A stretch of DNA of 64,000 bases from Pedobacter foliorum (lineage in GTDB: Bacteria > Bacteroidota > Bacteroidia > Sphingobacteriales > Sphingobacteriaceae). Location: assembly GCF_013266735.1 (NCBI RefSeq), contig NZ_JABSNU010000001.1, forward strand, positions 806,001 to 870,000, given 5' to 3'. Positions 28,393 through 38,037 of the stretch are shown here, in pieces (the stretch's first letter is position 1; every line of letters begins with the position of its first letter). The notes beneath the pieces were generated by a model. The model searched no databases, was not told the DNA's origin, and saw only the letters and a list, made by a program, of their open reading frames with translations. The position numbers and the translations under genes are program-made.

Positions 28393-28506
28393 CACTACAG
28401 AAATTGTCTCCTCATAAAAGGATGGATCCTTTTCTTTCAGAATGATTGAATTTTAAAAGCATGGAGACAATTATTGTGGTGCTGAAATTCTGGAACCCAT
28501 CGGCAA

Positions 28507-28548
28507 TATCCGCTCTTTATGATGAGTTAAAGAGCGGATAGTTTTTTT
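28507..28548 (+). terminator. Rho-independent terminator
   Basis: Perfect arms tatccgctcttta (28507-28519) and taaagagcggata (28528-28540), followed by a seven-T run. It ends just before the convergent susD stop and terminates plus-strand transcripts. Confidence 0.85.
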
Positions 28549-28554
28549 GTTTAA

Positions 28555-30036
28555 TTAATAATCCAGGTTTTGTTGTAACACTGGTGCATTTCTGTCAATT
28601 TCTGTCTGAGGAATTGGCCAAAATTCATAATTGTCTTTGTAAATTGTCTTTACATTTGGGGTAAGTGGGTTTTGTACAAAACCATTTAGCTTTTGTTTAG
28701 CAATTCCCCATCTTCGCAGATCAAAGTAGCGTGAACCTTCCAGCGCAAGTTCTACACGACGTTCATGTCTGATACGTTCTCTCATATCTGCTTGGTTAAG
28801 TCCCGCTGGCAGAGGTGGCATATTAACACCTGGTCTGGCACGTACTTCGTTTACTTCTTTATACACGCTGGCGTCCGGACCCGTGGCCTCGTTTTGTGCT
28901 TCGGCGTACATGAGTTTAATATCCGCATACCTCAGTAGTACATAATCCTGATCACCAATGACTGATTCAGATGGGTCGGTTAATTTAGGATCTACCCACT
29001 TTTTTGCAGGATAGAACCCATTTACCCATTCATTTACTCCTGGAGTAGCTACAGTTGTGGTGTACGGCCAGCCTTGGGTCCTGGTATCGCCAGGGAAGAA
29101 GAAGGTCATTGTTTTTCTTGGGTCTCCTGTCTCATATTCGTTGATCAGGTCCTGCGTTCCCTGCACATCTTTCCATCCCGGCCCGATAAGGAATACATCC
29201 AGCGCACGAGGATGTTTAATTGCCGGTGCCTGAAACTGGACAGAAAACATAATTTCAGGGCTGGAGCGTTGGTCTGGTTTATAGAAATTACCTGGATAAC
29301 TGCTGTTCAGGGAGAACAGTCCATCGGTAATGATAGTCTTTGCCATTGCCGCAGCTTCCGGGTATCGTTTCTCGAATAGCAGTGCCCGTACTTTGTAGCC
29401 CATAGCCGTGGCCTTCACCGCATGGCCATTATTGAATTTTACATTTGGCAGGTAGGCGATTGCAGAGTCCAGGTCTTGCTGGATCTGTTTTAAAATATCG
29501 GCTCTTGGTGATTTTTCTCTTGTGCTTTTGAAGCTTATTGACAATGGGTCTTCGGTTACCAAAGGGATATTCCCATAAGTTTGGGCCAGCCAGAAGTAAT
29601 TGAAGGCACGTAAAAAGAAGGCTTCACCTTTGTAGTTTTTTAGTTTTTCACCAGATATGGCTTTTCCGATATTGGCCAGAAACGTGTTCGTAGCGGCAAT
29701 TGCGACATAGCTTGCCGAGTATACACTCGAAGCAAAATTTCCACTGTTGGGTGAAAGCCCGGAAATCAGTGCATCCTGCGCACCACCAAGATTGTGTTGG
29801 CTATAAGAGTTGTCACTAAAATTGTCCCACCAGAAAGGCCCGTTATGGTACACATCTCCCGTGGCATATAATGTTCCGTAGAGACCCGTTAGTGCCAGAT
29901 TAGCGTCAGCTTCGGTTTTCCAAAAGATAGTGGTGGACAATTTGCCTGGCGGATCAAGATCCAGCTTCTTGCAGGAAGCAAAACAAACCGCTCCGATAAT
30001 CAGTGTGGGTATGATATATTTGATATAAGTTTTCAT
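28555..30036 (-). CDS. RagB/SusD-family outer-membrane lipoprotein
   Basis: ATG 30036 is chosen because it gives a lipoprotein signal (MKTYIKYIIPTLIIG..., lipobox FASC); an upstream in-frame start at 30120 would run into susC. The 493-residue protein has the SusD pattern: LDLDPPGKLS after the lipid anchor, AFFLRAFNYFWLAQTYGNIP in the TPR region, the YAEAQNEATG and RRVELALEGSRYFDLRRWG segments, and a terminal NYEFWPIP. SusD proteins cap the SusC channel and bind oligosaccharides at the cell surface. It starts 17 bases after susC. The substrate is unknown. Confidence 0.96.
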   Translation of the reverse strand: MKTYIKYIIPTLIIGAVCFASCKKLDLDPPGKLSTTIFWKTEADANLALTGLYGTLYATGDVYHNGPFWWDNFSDNSYSQHNLGGAQDALISGLSPNSGNFASSVYSASYVAIAATNTFLANIGKAISGEKLKNYKGEAFFLRAFNYFWLAQTYGNIPLVTEDPLSISFKSTREKSPRADILKQIQQDLDSAIAYLPNVKFNNGHAVKATAMGYKVRALLFEKRYPEAAAMAKTIITDGLFSLNSSYPGNFYKPDQRSSPEIMFSVQFQAPAIKHPRALDVFLIGPGWKDVQGTQDLINEYETGDPRKTMTFFFPGDTRTQGWPYTTTVATPGVNEWVNGFYPAKKWVDPKLTDPSESVIGDQDYVLLRYADIKLMYAEAQNEATGPDASVYKEVNEVRARPGVNMPPLPAGLNQADMRERIRHERRVELALEGSRYFDLRRWGIAKQKLNGFVQNPLTPNVKTIYKDNYEFWPIPQTEIDRNAPVLQQNLDY

Positions 30037-30053
30037 GTTTTTGATTTTAAAGA

Positions 30054-33000
30054 TTAGAACTGAACTGATGCGCCGAAGGTGAATGTCCTGTTCTGCGGGT
30101 AATTGGCAAAACCATACCATGCATCAGGCTTGTTGTTGATGTCTTGTCTTTCAGGGTCAGTTCCCTGTTTTAATGGGGTAAATAACGCAAGGTTATCCAC
30201 TGCAGTGTACACTCTGATGGCTTTTATCCCTTTTATCCATTTTTCAGGAATCGTATATCCAACCTGGAGATTCTTGATGCGCAGGAAGCTGGCATTGTAC
30301 AGGTGAAAAGTACTCTGGTAATTGGTGATTCTCGGATAACCGTAAAAACCCATGTAGATTTTAGGCATGGTGGTAGAAGGGTTCGTAGGAGTCCAACGGT
30401 TCAGCCAATCGGTGGTTGGTGGCGCCCCTTGGGCAAAAGGATCTGTACCCCATTTGTACAGGTACAATTTGTTGCCGTAGGATCCATACAACTGTATGCT
30501 CGCATCAAAATTTTTCCATTTGGCACCCATAGTATAGGAGTATTCGAATTTGGGATATTGTCCGGGCATTACACTACGGTCATTTGCATCAACCTTACCA
30601 TCACCTGTAATGTCTTTATAACGGATGTCACCAGGAGTAGGGGTACCTCCAAGAGAGGACTGGTCCGGAGCATTGTTGATCTCATTCTGATTTTGGAAAA
30701 TGCCGTCCATTGTATACAGGTAGAAGGAATTGATGGGCTGACCATTTTGCATGATGGTTTGTCCGTCTGGCCCAGTTATCTCAGGGTTTCCGAATGATTC
30801 CAGCTTGTTTTTATAAGACTGGAAGTTGGCCACGGCGTAATAGCTGAAATCACTTCCTATCTTGTCCTGATACTTCAGGCTAAACTCAAACCCCTTATTT
30901 CGTACAGAACCATTATTTACCGTTGGTGGGTTTACACCTAGCCATAATGCTACCTGAGAATTTCTTAAAATATCATAAGTGTACTTGTTGAACCAGTCAG
31001 CAGTAAAGTTCAGTTTATTGTTGAAGGCGGAAATGTCCAAACCCAGGTCAAATACACGTGAGGACTCCCAAGTGAGGCTAGGATCCACAGCATTGTTGGC
31101 TACAAACCCTGAACTCACATTACCTGCAAAGGCATAAGAATTTTGAGTCAATATGTACTGATAAGGATATTCAGGAATGTTTTGATTGCCCAGTTCTCCC
31201 CATGAACCCCGTATTTTCAAGTCATTCAGCCAATCTACATCTTTCAGGAAATTTTCTTTTGATAAGCGCCATCCTGCTGAAAAGGAATAAAACAGACCCC
31301 AGCGTGTATCACTAGGTAAACGCGAGGTGCCGTCATACCTTACACTACTTCCCAGTAAGTATTTGTCATCATAATCGTAGTTTACATTACCGTAGAACGA
31401 GCGAATCGCCCATTCAGATGAAGAACCAGCATTGGTTTGTCCATTTGCAGAACCTGCGTTCAGTTCGGTCAGTGAGTTTGCAGCATAGTCGTTACGCGCA
31501 GCATTCACATAGGTGTATTTATTGGTTTCCTGCTGCACACCGGCCAATAAAGTAAGGCTGTGCTTGTCAAATGTTTTCCTATAATTGAACTGACTGTAAA
31601 TGGTGGTATGGATCTCATCGTTCTGATTGGTAGAAAGACCAAGATTTCCATTGTAATTTCCTGCAAAAGAAAGATCACTATAGTAATAGAGTGGAATTAC
31701 CGGAACAAAATTCTTCACTTTATTTAGCTCGAAATTGATACCGCCTCTGTTTTCCCATTTTAAATCCTTGGTGATGTCTATATCCAGAGATAAGTTTCCT
31801 TGTCCGTAATAGTTGGGGTTTTTAGCTTGTATCTCCTTAGCCACAAGAATGGCATTTTTGTTTCCAAGCTCACCTGAATAGGCCCTGGTGATCCATTTTC
31901 CATCAGCTGCCTGAGGAGGGTATAGAGGAGATTGAGACATCGCAGAAATGTACTGATCGGTACTGCTGCCCGCAAACCCGCGGTTGCCATACCTGAACTG
32001 CATGTCCGTACCCAGGGTCACACGTTTGTGAACCTTTGAAGACAGACCAAAATTGAGGGTGTATTTTTCATAATCATAACCCAGCATGGTGCCCGGCTGA
32101 TCGGTATACCCTAATCCAAGGCTATAGGTGGTTTCTTCCTTCCCGCCACTTAAGTTCAAATAATGGTTTTGCGTGTTTACTGTTCTAAAGAGGTCGCCCA
32201 ACCAGTCGTAGTTTGGATACTTTACGCGGTCAGTAGCATTTTTATAGAGGTCAATCTGCGCCTGGGTATAAAAAGAAGGGCTACCTGAATTGACCAATGC
32301 TTCATTCATCAGCGACATGAAGGTCGCCGAATTAGTAATCAGCTTCGGTAACCGGGTTGGAGATGAGATGCCAAGACTATAGTCGTAGGAAAGCTTGAAT
32401 CCTCCACTCTGACCCTTTTTGGTTTTAACAACGATCACACCATTCGCTCCTCTGGAACCATAGATTGCCGCAGATGCGGCATCTTTCAATACGGTGATGG
32501 ATTCTATATCATTTGGATTGATAACCGATAAGCTTCCGGGCAATCCGTCCACAATAATCAGCGGATTGGTACCAGCACCGCTAAAAGTCCCGACACCGCG
32601 TATTCTAAGCTGGGTGCTTTCATTTCCGGGCTCAGCTGAATTCTGGATCACCGATAATCCCGGCAACTGACCCTGGAGTAGTGAGGTAGGATCAGTAGCG
32701 ACACGTTTGGTCAGCTCTTCTCCCTGTACGGAGACGATAGCGCTGGTTAGCTTGTGCTTGCTCTGTGTTGAATAACCTGTTACCACTATTTCTCCAAGTG
32801 CCTGCTTATCTTCTATCATGGTTACGTTTAGTGTACTTTGTCCATTTAAGACAATTTCCTGAGTTGAGAATCCCACATAGCTAAAAGTTAGGGTGCCTTT
32901 GCCTTCAGGAACATTTAGTACATATTTACCGTCATTTGCAGTAATTGCTCCTATGGCAGTTCCTTTCAATTTAACACTTACACCGGGTAGGGGATTGCCA

Positions 33001-33416
33001 TTTTGATCACTGACTTTTCCTGTTACGTTGATGAAGGCCAGCCGCTCAGATATCGGCCTAGCGATGATGGAAATGGTTTTCTTATTGATGAGATAGGTGA
33101 AAGGTTGTTCGGCAAAGAACTTATCCAATGCTTGTGATAAAGGCATATTCTCTACCGACAGGGAGACCGGTTTGGCCATGCTGATCAGCTGAGAGCTATA
33201 CAGAAAATCATAACCACTTTGTCGCTGAATTTCGAAGACGACCTTTTCAAATTGAACGTCTCTCACATGGAGGGTTATTTTTTGAGCAAAAGAACTTGCA
33301 CTAACCTGCATAATTGCAATTAACAATAGCGCAAAGGTTAGTTTCATAATCCTGAAAATTTTAAAATAAGCATGACGATGCGTTCTGAGCTTTAAATCAG
33401 TAAATATTTTATACAT
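30054..33416 (-). CDS. SusC/RagA-family TonB-dependent transporter with STN signalling domain
   Basis: An 1120-residue outer-membrane beta-barrel. In order: signal sequence (about 24-45), STN domain (about 45-115), CarboxypepD_reg-like domain (about 128-205, GKVSDQNGNPLPGVSVKLKG), TonB box region GEIVVTGYS, plug domain with LRIRGVGTF and YGSRGANGVIVVKTKKG, then the barrel to a terminal Phe (GASVQF). The STN domain is used by transporters that signal through a FecR-type anti-sigma factor, which matches the fecR and ECF sigma genes directly upstream. It imports an oligosaccharide or similar ligand in a TonB-dependent manner. The first ATG is kept because Pedobacter-type SusC proteins often carry about 20 residues before the signal. 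Confidence 0.96.
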   Translation of the reverse strand: MYKIFTDLKLRTHRHAYFKIFRIMKLTFALLLIAIMQVSASSFAQKITLHVRDVQFEKVVFEIQRQSGYDFLYSSQLISMAKPVSLSVENMPLSQALDKFFAEQPFTYLINKKTISIIARPISERLAFINVTGKVSDQNGNPLPGVSVKLKGTAIGAITANDGKYVLNVPEGKGTLTFSYVGFSTQEIVLNGQSTLNVTMIEDKQALGEIVVTGYSTQSKHKLTSAIVSVQGEELTKRVATDPTSLLQGQLPGLSVIQNSAEPGNESTQLRIRGVGTFSGAGTNPLIIVDGLPGSLSVINPNDIESITVLKDAASAAIYGSRGANGVIVVKTKKGQSGGFKLSYDYSLGISSPTRLPKLITNSATFMSLMNEALVNSGSPSFYTQAQIDLYKNATDRVKYPNYDWLGDLFRTVNTQNHYLNLSGGKEETTYSLGLGYTDQPGTMLGYDYEKYTLNFGLSSKVHKRVTLGTDMQFRYGNRGFAGSSTDQYISAMSQSPLYPPQAADGKWITRAYSGELGNKNAILVAKEIQAKNPNYYGQGNLSLDIDITKDLKWENRGGINFELNKVKNFVPVIPLYYYSDLSFAGNYNGNLGLSTNQNDEIHTTIYSQFNYRKTFDKHSLTLLAGVQQETNKYTYVNAARNDYAANSLTELNAGSANGQTNAGSSSEWAIRSFYGNVNYDYDDKYLLGSSVRYDGTSRLPSDTRWGLFYSFSAGWRLSKENFLKDVDWLNDLKIRGSWGELGNQNIPEYPYQYILTQNSYAFAGNVSSGFVANNAVDPSLTWESSRVFDLGLDISAFNNKLNFTADWFNKYTYDILRNSQVALWLGVNPPTVNNGSVRNKGFEFSLKYQDKIGSDFSYYAVANFQSYKNKLESFGNPEITGPDGQTIMQNGQPINSFYLYTMDGIFQNQNEINNAPDQSSLGGTPTPGDIRYKDITGDGKVDANDRSVMPGQYPKFEYSYTMGAKWKNFDASIQLYGSYGNKLYLYKWGTDPFAQGAPPTTDWLNRWTPTNPSTTMPKIYMGFYGYPRITNYQSTFHLYNASFLRIKNLQVGYTIPEKWIKGIKAIRVYTAVDNLALFTPLKQGTDPERQDINNKPDAWYGFANYPQNRTFTFGASVQF

Positions 33417-33551
33417 TTGGTTGTTGGGTTTAATTTAAAAATTGATTGTTCCACAATTGATATTTGGTTATGCTAACTCAGCGAAAGCTGGATGATCAGG
33501 GGCGGTACGAACGCTCCTGATTCATTAAAGATAACCGGTGTGTTTGCTGTA

Positions 33552-34697
33552 TTATGCCATCACGATTATCCTCCTTCCTTCAATTTTAAAGTGAATGTTT
33601 CCTGTTAGTTCCAATCCCTTCAAGAGTTCATTGATGTCTTTATTTTTTGCATAAATCCCTCCGAAATTCTTGTGTTCCATGTTACCGCGATACTCTACAT
33701 CTACATCATACCATCTGCTGATCTGGGTCATGACCGCCTGAATGTTGTCATTCCTGAAAATAAAGTAGCCATTTTTCCATGCAATGACCTGATCGGCATC
33801 TACTTTCCTGGTTTGAATTCTGCCGCTAGGATTTCCTGCTATTGCCTGCTCACCCGGAATGAGTAGGACAGATGATCTTTCATTTGTGACACGTATGGAA
33901 CCTTCCAATAAAGTGGTTTTGATCTCTGGATCTTCTTTATAGCAATTGATATTGAAATGCGTTCCCAATACCTTTGCTGTCATTTTATTCGTCTCCACAA
34001 CAAATGGCATGCGCTTGTTTTTTGCCACTTCAAAATAAGCCTCACCTTTAAGTTTAACTTTTCGCTGCCCGCCGCTGAAGGCAACCGGATAGGTTAAAGA
34101 GGATTCTGAATTCAGCCATACGCTCGTACCGTCGGGAAGGGATATAGTATATTTCCCACCTCTTGGAATGGTAATGGTATTTATCGCATTTGAGTCAGGT
34201 TTATCCGGTTTCCCGGTAGGATCATAGGTCAATAGGCCATTTTTTATTTTTTTGATTGACACTTGTGAGGACTTAGCGATCTCTCCATTTTTGGCGTCAT
34301 TCAAAATCACCTCAGACCCGTCACTTAGGGTCAGTATAGCCATATTACTACCTGGTTTGATGCGCTTGCTTTTAGCAATTCCCTGGCTTTTTGGAATCAG
34401 TTTTTCCGGCTGTTTCTTAATGAATAATGTGCCTATCGTCAGTATGATGGCCGAAATGGCTGCTGCAGCAATCCACCATTTTAGTTTAAAGGTTTTTCTC
34501 TCTTTTTGTGCAATGGTAGTGTCTATCCGCCCGAGTATCCTATTTTTGATGAGCTCCTCATCAAGAGATAAATCGCTTGGCTTTTCACCTTCGAGAACAA
34601 AATTGTCTCTGTATTGCAGGAGTAAAAGCACTTCATCAGGGCTTGCGTTTCCTGCGATATACTTCTCATACAATAGGATATACTGTTCAGGGGTCAT
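33552..34697 (-). CDS. FecR-family anti-sigma factor
   Basis: A 381-residue membrane protein. The N-terminal cytoplasmic part (about 1-72) binds the sigma factor, a single membrane helix follows (about 76-96, KWWIAAAAISAIILTIGTL), then the periplasmic FecR domain (about 175-290, IPRGGKYTISLPDGTSVWLN and GEAYFEVAKNK) and a C-terminal DUF4974 domain (about 305-381). It would hold the divergently encoded ECF factor inactive until the STN domain of the SusC protein reports substrate. The susC start lies 135 bases downstream. Confidence 0.95.
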   Translation of the reverse strand: MTPEQYILLYEKYIAGNASPDEVLLLLQYRDNFVLEGEKPSDLSLDEELIKNRILGRIDTTIAQKERKTFKLKWWIAAAAISAIILTIGTLFIKKQPEKLIPKSQGIAKSKRIKPGSNMAILTLSDGSEVILNDAKNGEIAKSSQVSIKKIKNGLLTYDPTGKPDKPDSNAINTITIPRGGKYTISLPDGTSVWLNSESSLTYPVAFSGGQRKVKLKGEAYFEVAKNKRMPFVVETNKMTAKVLGTHFNINCYKEDPEIKTTLLEGSIRVTNERSSVLLIPGEQAIAGNPSGRIQTRKVDADQVIAWKNGYFIFRNDNIQAVMTQISRWYDVDVEYRGNMEHKNFGGIYAKNKDINELLKGLELTGNIHFKIEGRRIIVMA

Positions 34698-34842
34698 ACT
34701 TATTTGGTTAATAAGTATAATGAGTCAGAAATTGAGACGGAACACACATACTTTTGAAAATATATTTTCATACTAAAAATGAGCGGTTTGTTGTTGAATG
34801 ATTTATCATAAACTATTGTTACTTTTAGTTAACCAAATATTT

Positions 34843-35439
34843 ATGATGAGTCAGCTTACGGACAAAGAATTATGGGACCAGGTTGGTTTGGATAGTTCCT
34901 CGGCTTTTCATGTTTTGTATGACCGACACTGGAAGAAAATTTATAAAACGTGCTGTCACTATATGAGAGACAATACTACCGCTGAAGAGATCACGCATGA
35001 TGTATTTGTCGCATTGTGGACAAGACGGCACTTCCTGAAGATTGAGAACTTCCAGAATTACCTGCATGTTACTGCCCGCTACCATGTTTTTAAATTCCTG
35101 AGGGCTGTAAAAATCAACTGTATAGAATATATTGATGCCTATCAGCAGCACAATACCCAGTTAACCTATAACCTTGCTGATCAGAAATTAGAAGAAGAAG
35201 ATCTGGAGTCAAAGCTTGCTGAAATCCTGGAAGGATTGCCTGCGAGATGCCAGGAGATCTTTTGGTTAAGTAGGGTGGAGAACCTAACCAATACCGAAAT
35301 TGCCGAAAAGTTAACCATATCAAAAAGAACGGTTGAAAACCAGATTACAGCAGCCTTAAAACATCTAAGGGCGGTGTATCCGCAATCGGCTCATTCCCTT
35401 GTATCTGCTTTTTTCCTGTACGCGCTGTTAAAATATTGA
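34843..35439 (+). CDS. ECF RNA polymerase sigma factor
   Basis: ATG 34843 (or 34846) is preferred to 34798, because the extra 15 residues are unlike the family. The 198-residue protein has sigma region 2 (about 15-85, FHVLYDRHWKKIYKTC and AEEITHDVFVALW) and region 4 (about 130-180, LPARCQEIFWLSRVENLTN and ISKRTVENQITAALKHLR). A short hydrophobic tail ends it. It is divergent from fecR across a 145-base region and probably directs transcription of the susC-susD operon when released. Confidence 0.95.
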   Translation: MMSQLTDKELWDQVGLDSSSAFHVLYDRHWKKIYKTCCHYMRDNTTAEEITHDVFVALWTRRHFLKIENFQNYLHVTARYHVFKFLRAVKINCIEYIDAYQQHNTQLTYNLADQKLEEEDLESKLAEILEGLPARCQEIFWLSRVENLTNTEIAEKLTISKRTVENQITAALKHLRAVYPQSAHSLVSAFFLYALLKY

Positions 35440-35778
35440 TTAAAGATTCCTATTCTATTTGCTATTCATTAAAAGAAACAACATTCATCGGCTGTCTCTT
35501 TCTCTAACCTTTTGTAATGAAGTACCTGGTGTGAAGTCTGGACTTTTTAATCTTTATGGAAATTCAATGCGCTGAAATCAGCGAAGATGATTCTTACAGA
35601 GCCGACTATTTCTAGCTCTTTTTCTGTAGGGAAGCTAGAGAAATGCACTTTTGAAAATGAGTTTCCCAAATCCCGGAATGTGAGCATTCTGTTTTTTTGA
35701 GAAAAAGTGGTTCCTCCATACTTTTTCTTAAAAATACAATCTGTTCATGGTTTGAAGATTAAATGCTAATGAGAATTT
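35440..35778. other. Intergenic stretch with one doubtful small minus-strand frame
   Basis: The 339 bases between the sigma factor and the DUF2652 gene hold no recognisable gene. A 46-codon ATG frame exists on the minus strand at 35547-35687, starting MLTFRDLGNS. It resembles no family I know, has no clear leader and is not called as a gene. Confidence 0.5.
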
Positions 35779-36843
35779 TTATAAAGGAATCTTTTGTAAC
35801 AATGGAACGATGTTTTCTAATGACTTCTGAAGCATAGCTTCCTGTTTTTTCTGATCTGAAGGTCTTGAAATAAGATTGGTAATCCAGTTGCTATTTTTAT
35901 AAATAGCTATAGTAAGTTTTGTTTCCCTGTCAGCTTGTTTGATCAGGGTGAAATAAATTACCTGATCTCCTTTTTCATTCGTTTCACTGAACTCTATTCT
36001 ATCATCTGTATAGGAATAGCTGCTGGAATAGTACAGTGTTTTTCCGCTGTTTAATGTCCATTTGCTCTTCATACCCATCCTTGGCAAAAAGTGATGGAGT
36101 TCCTCTACTTTTTCTACACCTTCCCACCAGAGGTGGCGGAATTCAAATGCACCTGTAGCATGAAATAAGGTAATGATGTCAGTATTATAGACACTTGAAG
36201 CAGACTGCATTTTCTTTTTTCCGGAAAGGCTTAACGGGGGTAATGGATCATCAGAGATTTCATTTTTTAATTCGCTAAGTTGTGTGTAATGAAAGTGTAT
36301 TTCTCCAGACTCTGTCTGCTTCATGCTGTCAGTCCAAATCATCCATTCTGTAAAATCAGTAGGAGGGAGATGATTTAGGAGGCCTTCCGTAACCAACCAA
36401 TACTCATGCTGCGCAATGTCGTTCTTCAACAATTGGTGTGCTACAATGACGTCTTTACCAATTAGCTTGCTGAAGTTCTTTACATTGTATTTAGTGAATT
36501 CTCCATAGTGTGTAATGACTTTTAAGGAAAGGCTGGCTGCAGAAGTACAAGCCTTGCATTGGCAATACCTCCTCTGATCATACGCCATCAGATTTTTGTG
36601 AAACTGGCAAAACATCTGCGCCACTTGCTGATACAATTCTTTAAGTTGCGGCGGTTCTCCGAATTTATAAAAAAGGATGGCATCGCCTTCTACTTCAGAA
36701 ACTTCAAGTCCCATTTGATTTGCATTAATGATCAATTCAAGCAATTCTTGTATGATCACTCGGCTATGGTTAATTTCAGATTCTATAACAAATCGGGTAA
36801 AGCCACTAATGTCAGGGATAAAAAGCAGGCCTTTTGTTTCCAT
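35779..36843 (-). CDS. DUF2652 protein (cyclase-like fold) with C-terminal SRPBCC-like domain
   Basis: A 354-residue soluble protein. The N-terminal half (about 1-165) is DUF2652, related in fold to class III nucleotidyl cyclases: FIPDISGFTRFV matches the metal-binding strand, and SEVEGDAILFY the second. The Cys cluster RYCQCKACTS and HYGEFTKYN are typical of DUF2652. The C-terminal half (about 215-354) resembles a polyketide-cyclase/SRPBCC ligand-binding domain (WWEGVEKVEELHHFLPRMG). Whether it makes a cyclic nucleotide is unknown. The gene stands alone, flanked by divergent or non-related genes. Confidence 0.85.
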   Translation of the reverse strand: METKGLLFIPDISGFTRFVIESEINHSRVIIQELLELIINANQMGLEVSEVEGDAILFYKFGEPPQLKELYQQVAQMFCQFHKNLMAYDQRRYCQCKACTSAASLSLKVITHYGEFTKYNVKNFSKLIGKDVIVAHQLLKNDIAQHEYWLVTEGLLNHLPPTDFTEWMIWTDSMKQTESGEIHFHYTQLSELKNEISDDPLPPLSLSGKKKMQSASSVYNTDIITLFHATGAFEFRHLWWEGVEKVEELHHFLPRMGMKSKWTLNSGKTLYYSSSYSYTDDRIEFSETNEKGDQVIYFTLIKQADRETKLTIAIYKNSNWITNLISRPSDQKKQEAMLQKSLENIVPLLQKIPL

Positions 36844-37008
36844 TTTCTATTAAAGTTACAAACAATAAATACATTAGGCAATCCTCCTTATTAAATTGTA
36901 CTGATAAAAACTAGCATTGAAAAGAAGGAAATTGTCACATACTTACTTGCTACGTTCATACACTTCATTTTGACATGGACAATTTTTTAGTAACTGTGAA
37001 ATGACAGA

Positions 37009-38025
37009 TTAGATTTTCAACTGACTGAAAAATCTGATTTTCTTTACAAAGTAAGCATACACTATACTTGCCGGATATTGGCCAACATGTTTTTGAAAGC
37101 CAATCTGTTTAGCTGTTCTTTTCTTTGCATTGGCAGATAGGCTTTTAAGGAAATGAAAATGCGCTTTATTGATAGCAAATGCAAAATCTGTTTTCCCTTG
37201 CAGCAAAAAGTGAATCCAAGCAACAAAATCAATGCACATTCTGATGAATATTCTTGAATAAGCATCGCCTAACGGCAGATTTTTTTGAAGAATGATGAGG
37301 TTGTTTCTGAAATTTAAATAGGTTTTATAAGGATTGTTTGCGCTCAAAGTACCACCGCCAACGTGGTATATTTCTGCGTCGGCACAATAAACTACTTTGT
37401 AGCCAAGGTTTTTTAAGCGCCAGCAAAGGTCTATTTCTTCCATATGCGCAAAAAAATCAGGATCTAAACCTCCAACTTCTTTCCATTGCTTGCTTTTTAT
37501 GAATAGAGCAGCACCGCTGGCCCAGAATATCTCTGATGAATTGTTGTACTGACCATGATCTGCTTCGACAGTTTCGAACAGCCTGCCTCTGCAAAATGGA
37601 AACCCATGAAGATCAAGGTAGCCTCCGGCAGCTCCGGCGTATTCAAAATCATTTCTGTTCTTTTGCCACTTTATTTTAGGTTGCGCCGCAGCTATAAGAT
37701 CATCGCTCTCCATCAAATCTATAACCGGTTGAATCCAATTTGGTGGAACTTCTACGTCTGAATTTAACAGCACATAATAATCAGCATCTACTTGCTCTAA
37801 TAATCTGCGATAGCCTTCAGCAAATCCATAGTTGCCATCGTTCTGTATAATCCTGATATCAGGATAATTGCTGCGTACAAACTCAACTGAATTGTCGGTT
37901 GAAGCATTGTCGCCAACTATTAATTGTAAATTATTGTATTTAGATTGAATTACGCCGGGTAAAAATTGCTGAAGCAAAGCCTGCCCATTCCAATTCAAAA
38001 TCACTACTGCTACACTTGGTTCCAT
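37009..38025 (-). CDS. Family 2 glycosyltransferase
   Basis: A 338-residue GT-A enzyme of the rhamnosyltransferase-like GT2 group. It has VVILNWNG at the N-terminus, the nucleotide-binding DNASTDNS, the metal motif region LLNSDVEVP (the DxD equivalent), the acceptor segment FFAHMEEIDLCWRLKNLGYKV, and a C-terminal amphipathic/hydrophobic stretch. It transfers a sugar from a nucleotide donor to a cell-surface glycan or lipid. It lies 12 bases after the lipid A-type acyltransferase gene, so a role in outer-membrane glycolipid synthesis is likely but not proven. Confidence 0.95.
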   Translation of the reverse strand: MEPSVAVVILNWNGQALLQQFLPGVIQSKYNNLQLIVGDNASTDNSVEFVRSNYPDIRIIQNDGNYGFAEGYRRLLEQVDADYYVLLNSDVEVPPNWIQPVIDLMESDDLIAAAQPKIKWQKNRNDFEYAGAAGGYLDLHGFPFCRGRLFETVEADHGQYNNSSEIFWASGAALFIKSKQWKEVGGLDPDFFAHMEEIDLCWRLKNLGYKVVYCADAEIYHVGGGTLSANNPYKTYLNFRNNLIILQKNLPLGDAYSRIFIRMCIDFVAWIHFLLQGKTDFAFAINKAHFHFLKSLSANAKKRTAKQIGFQKHVGQYPASIVYAYFVKKIRFFSQLKI

Positions 38026-38037
38026 TTATCCTGCGTT

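Noticed and set aside
34843..35439. Reading the ECF factor from 34798
   Set aside because: The extra 15 residues are hydrophobic and unlike sigma factors, and MMSQLTD is the usual-looking start.
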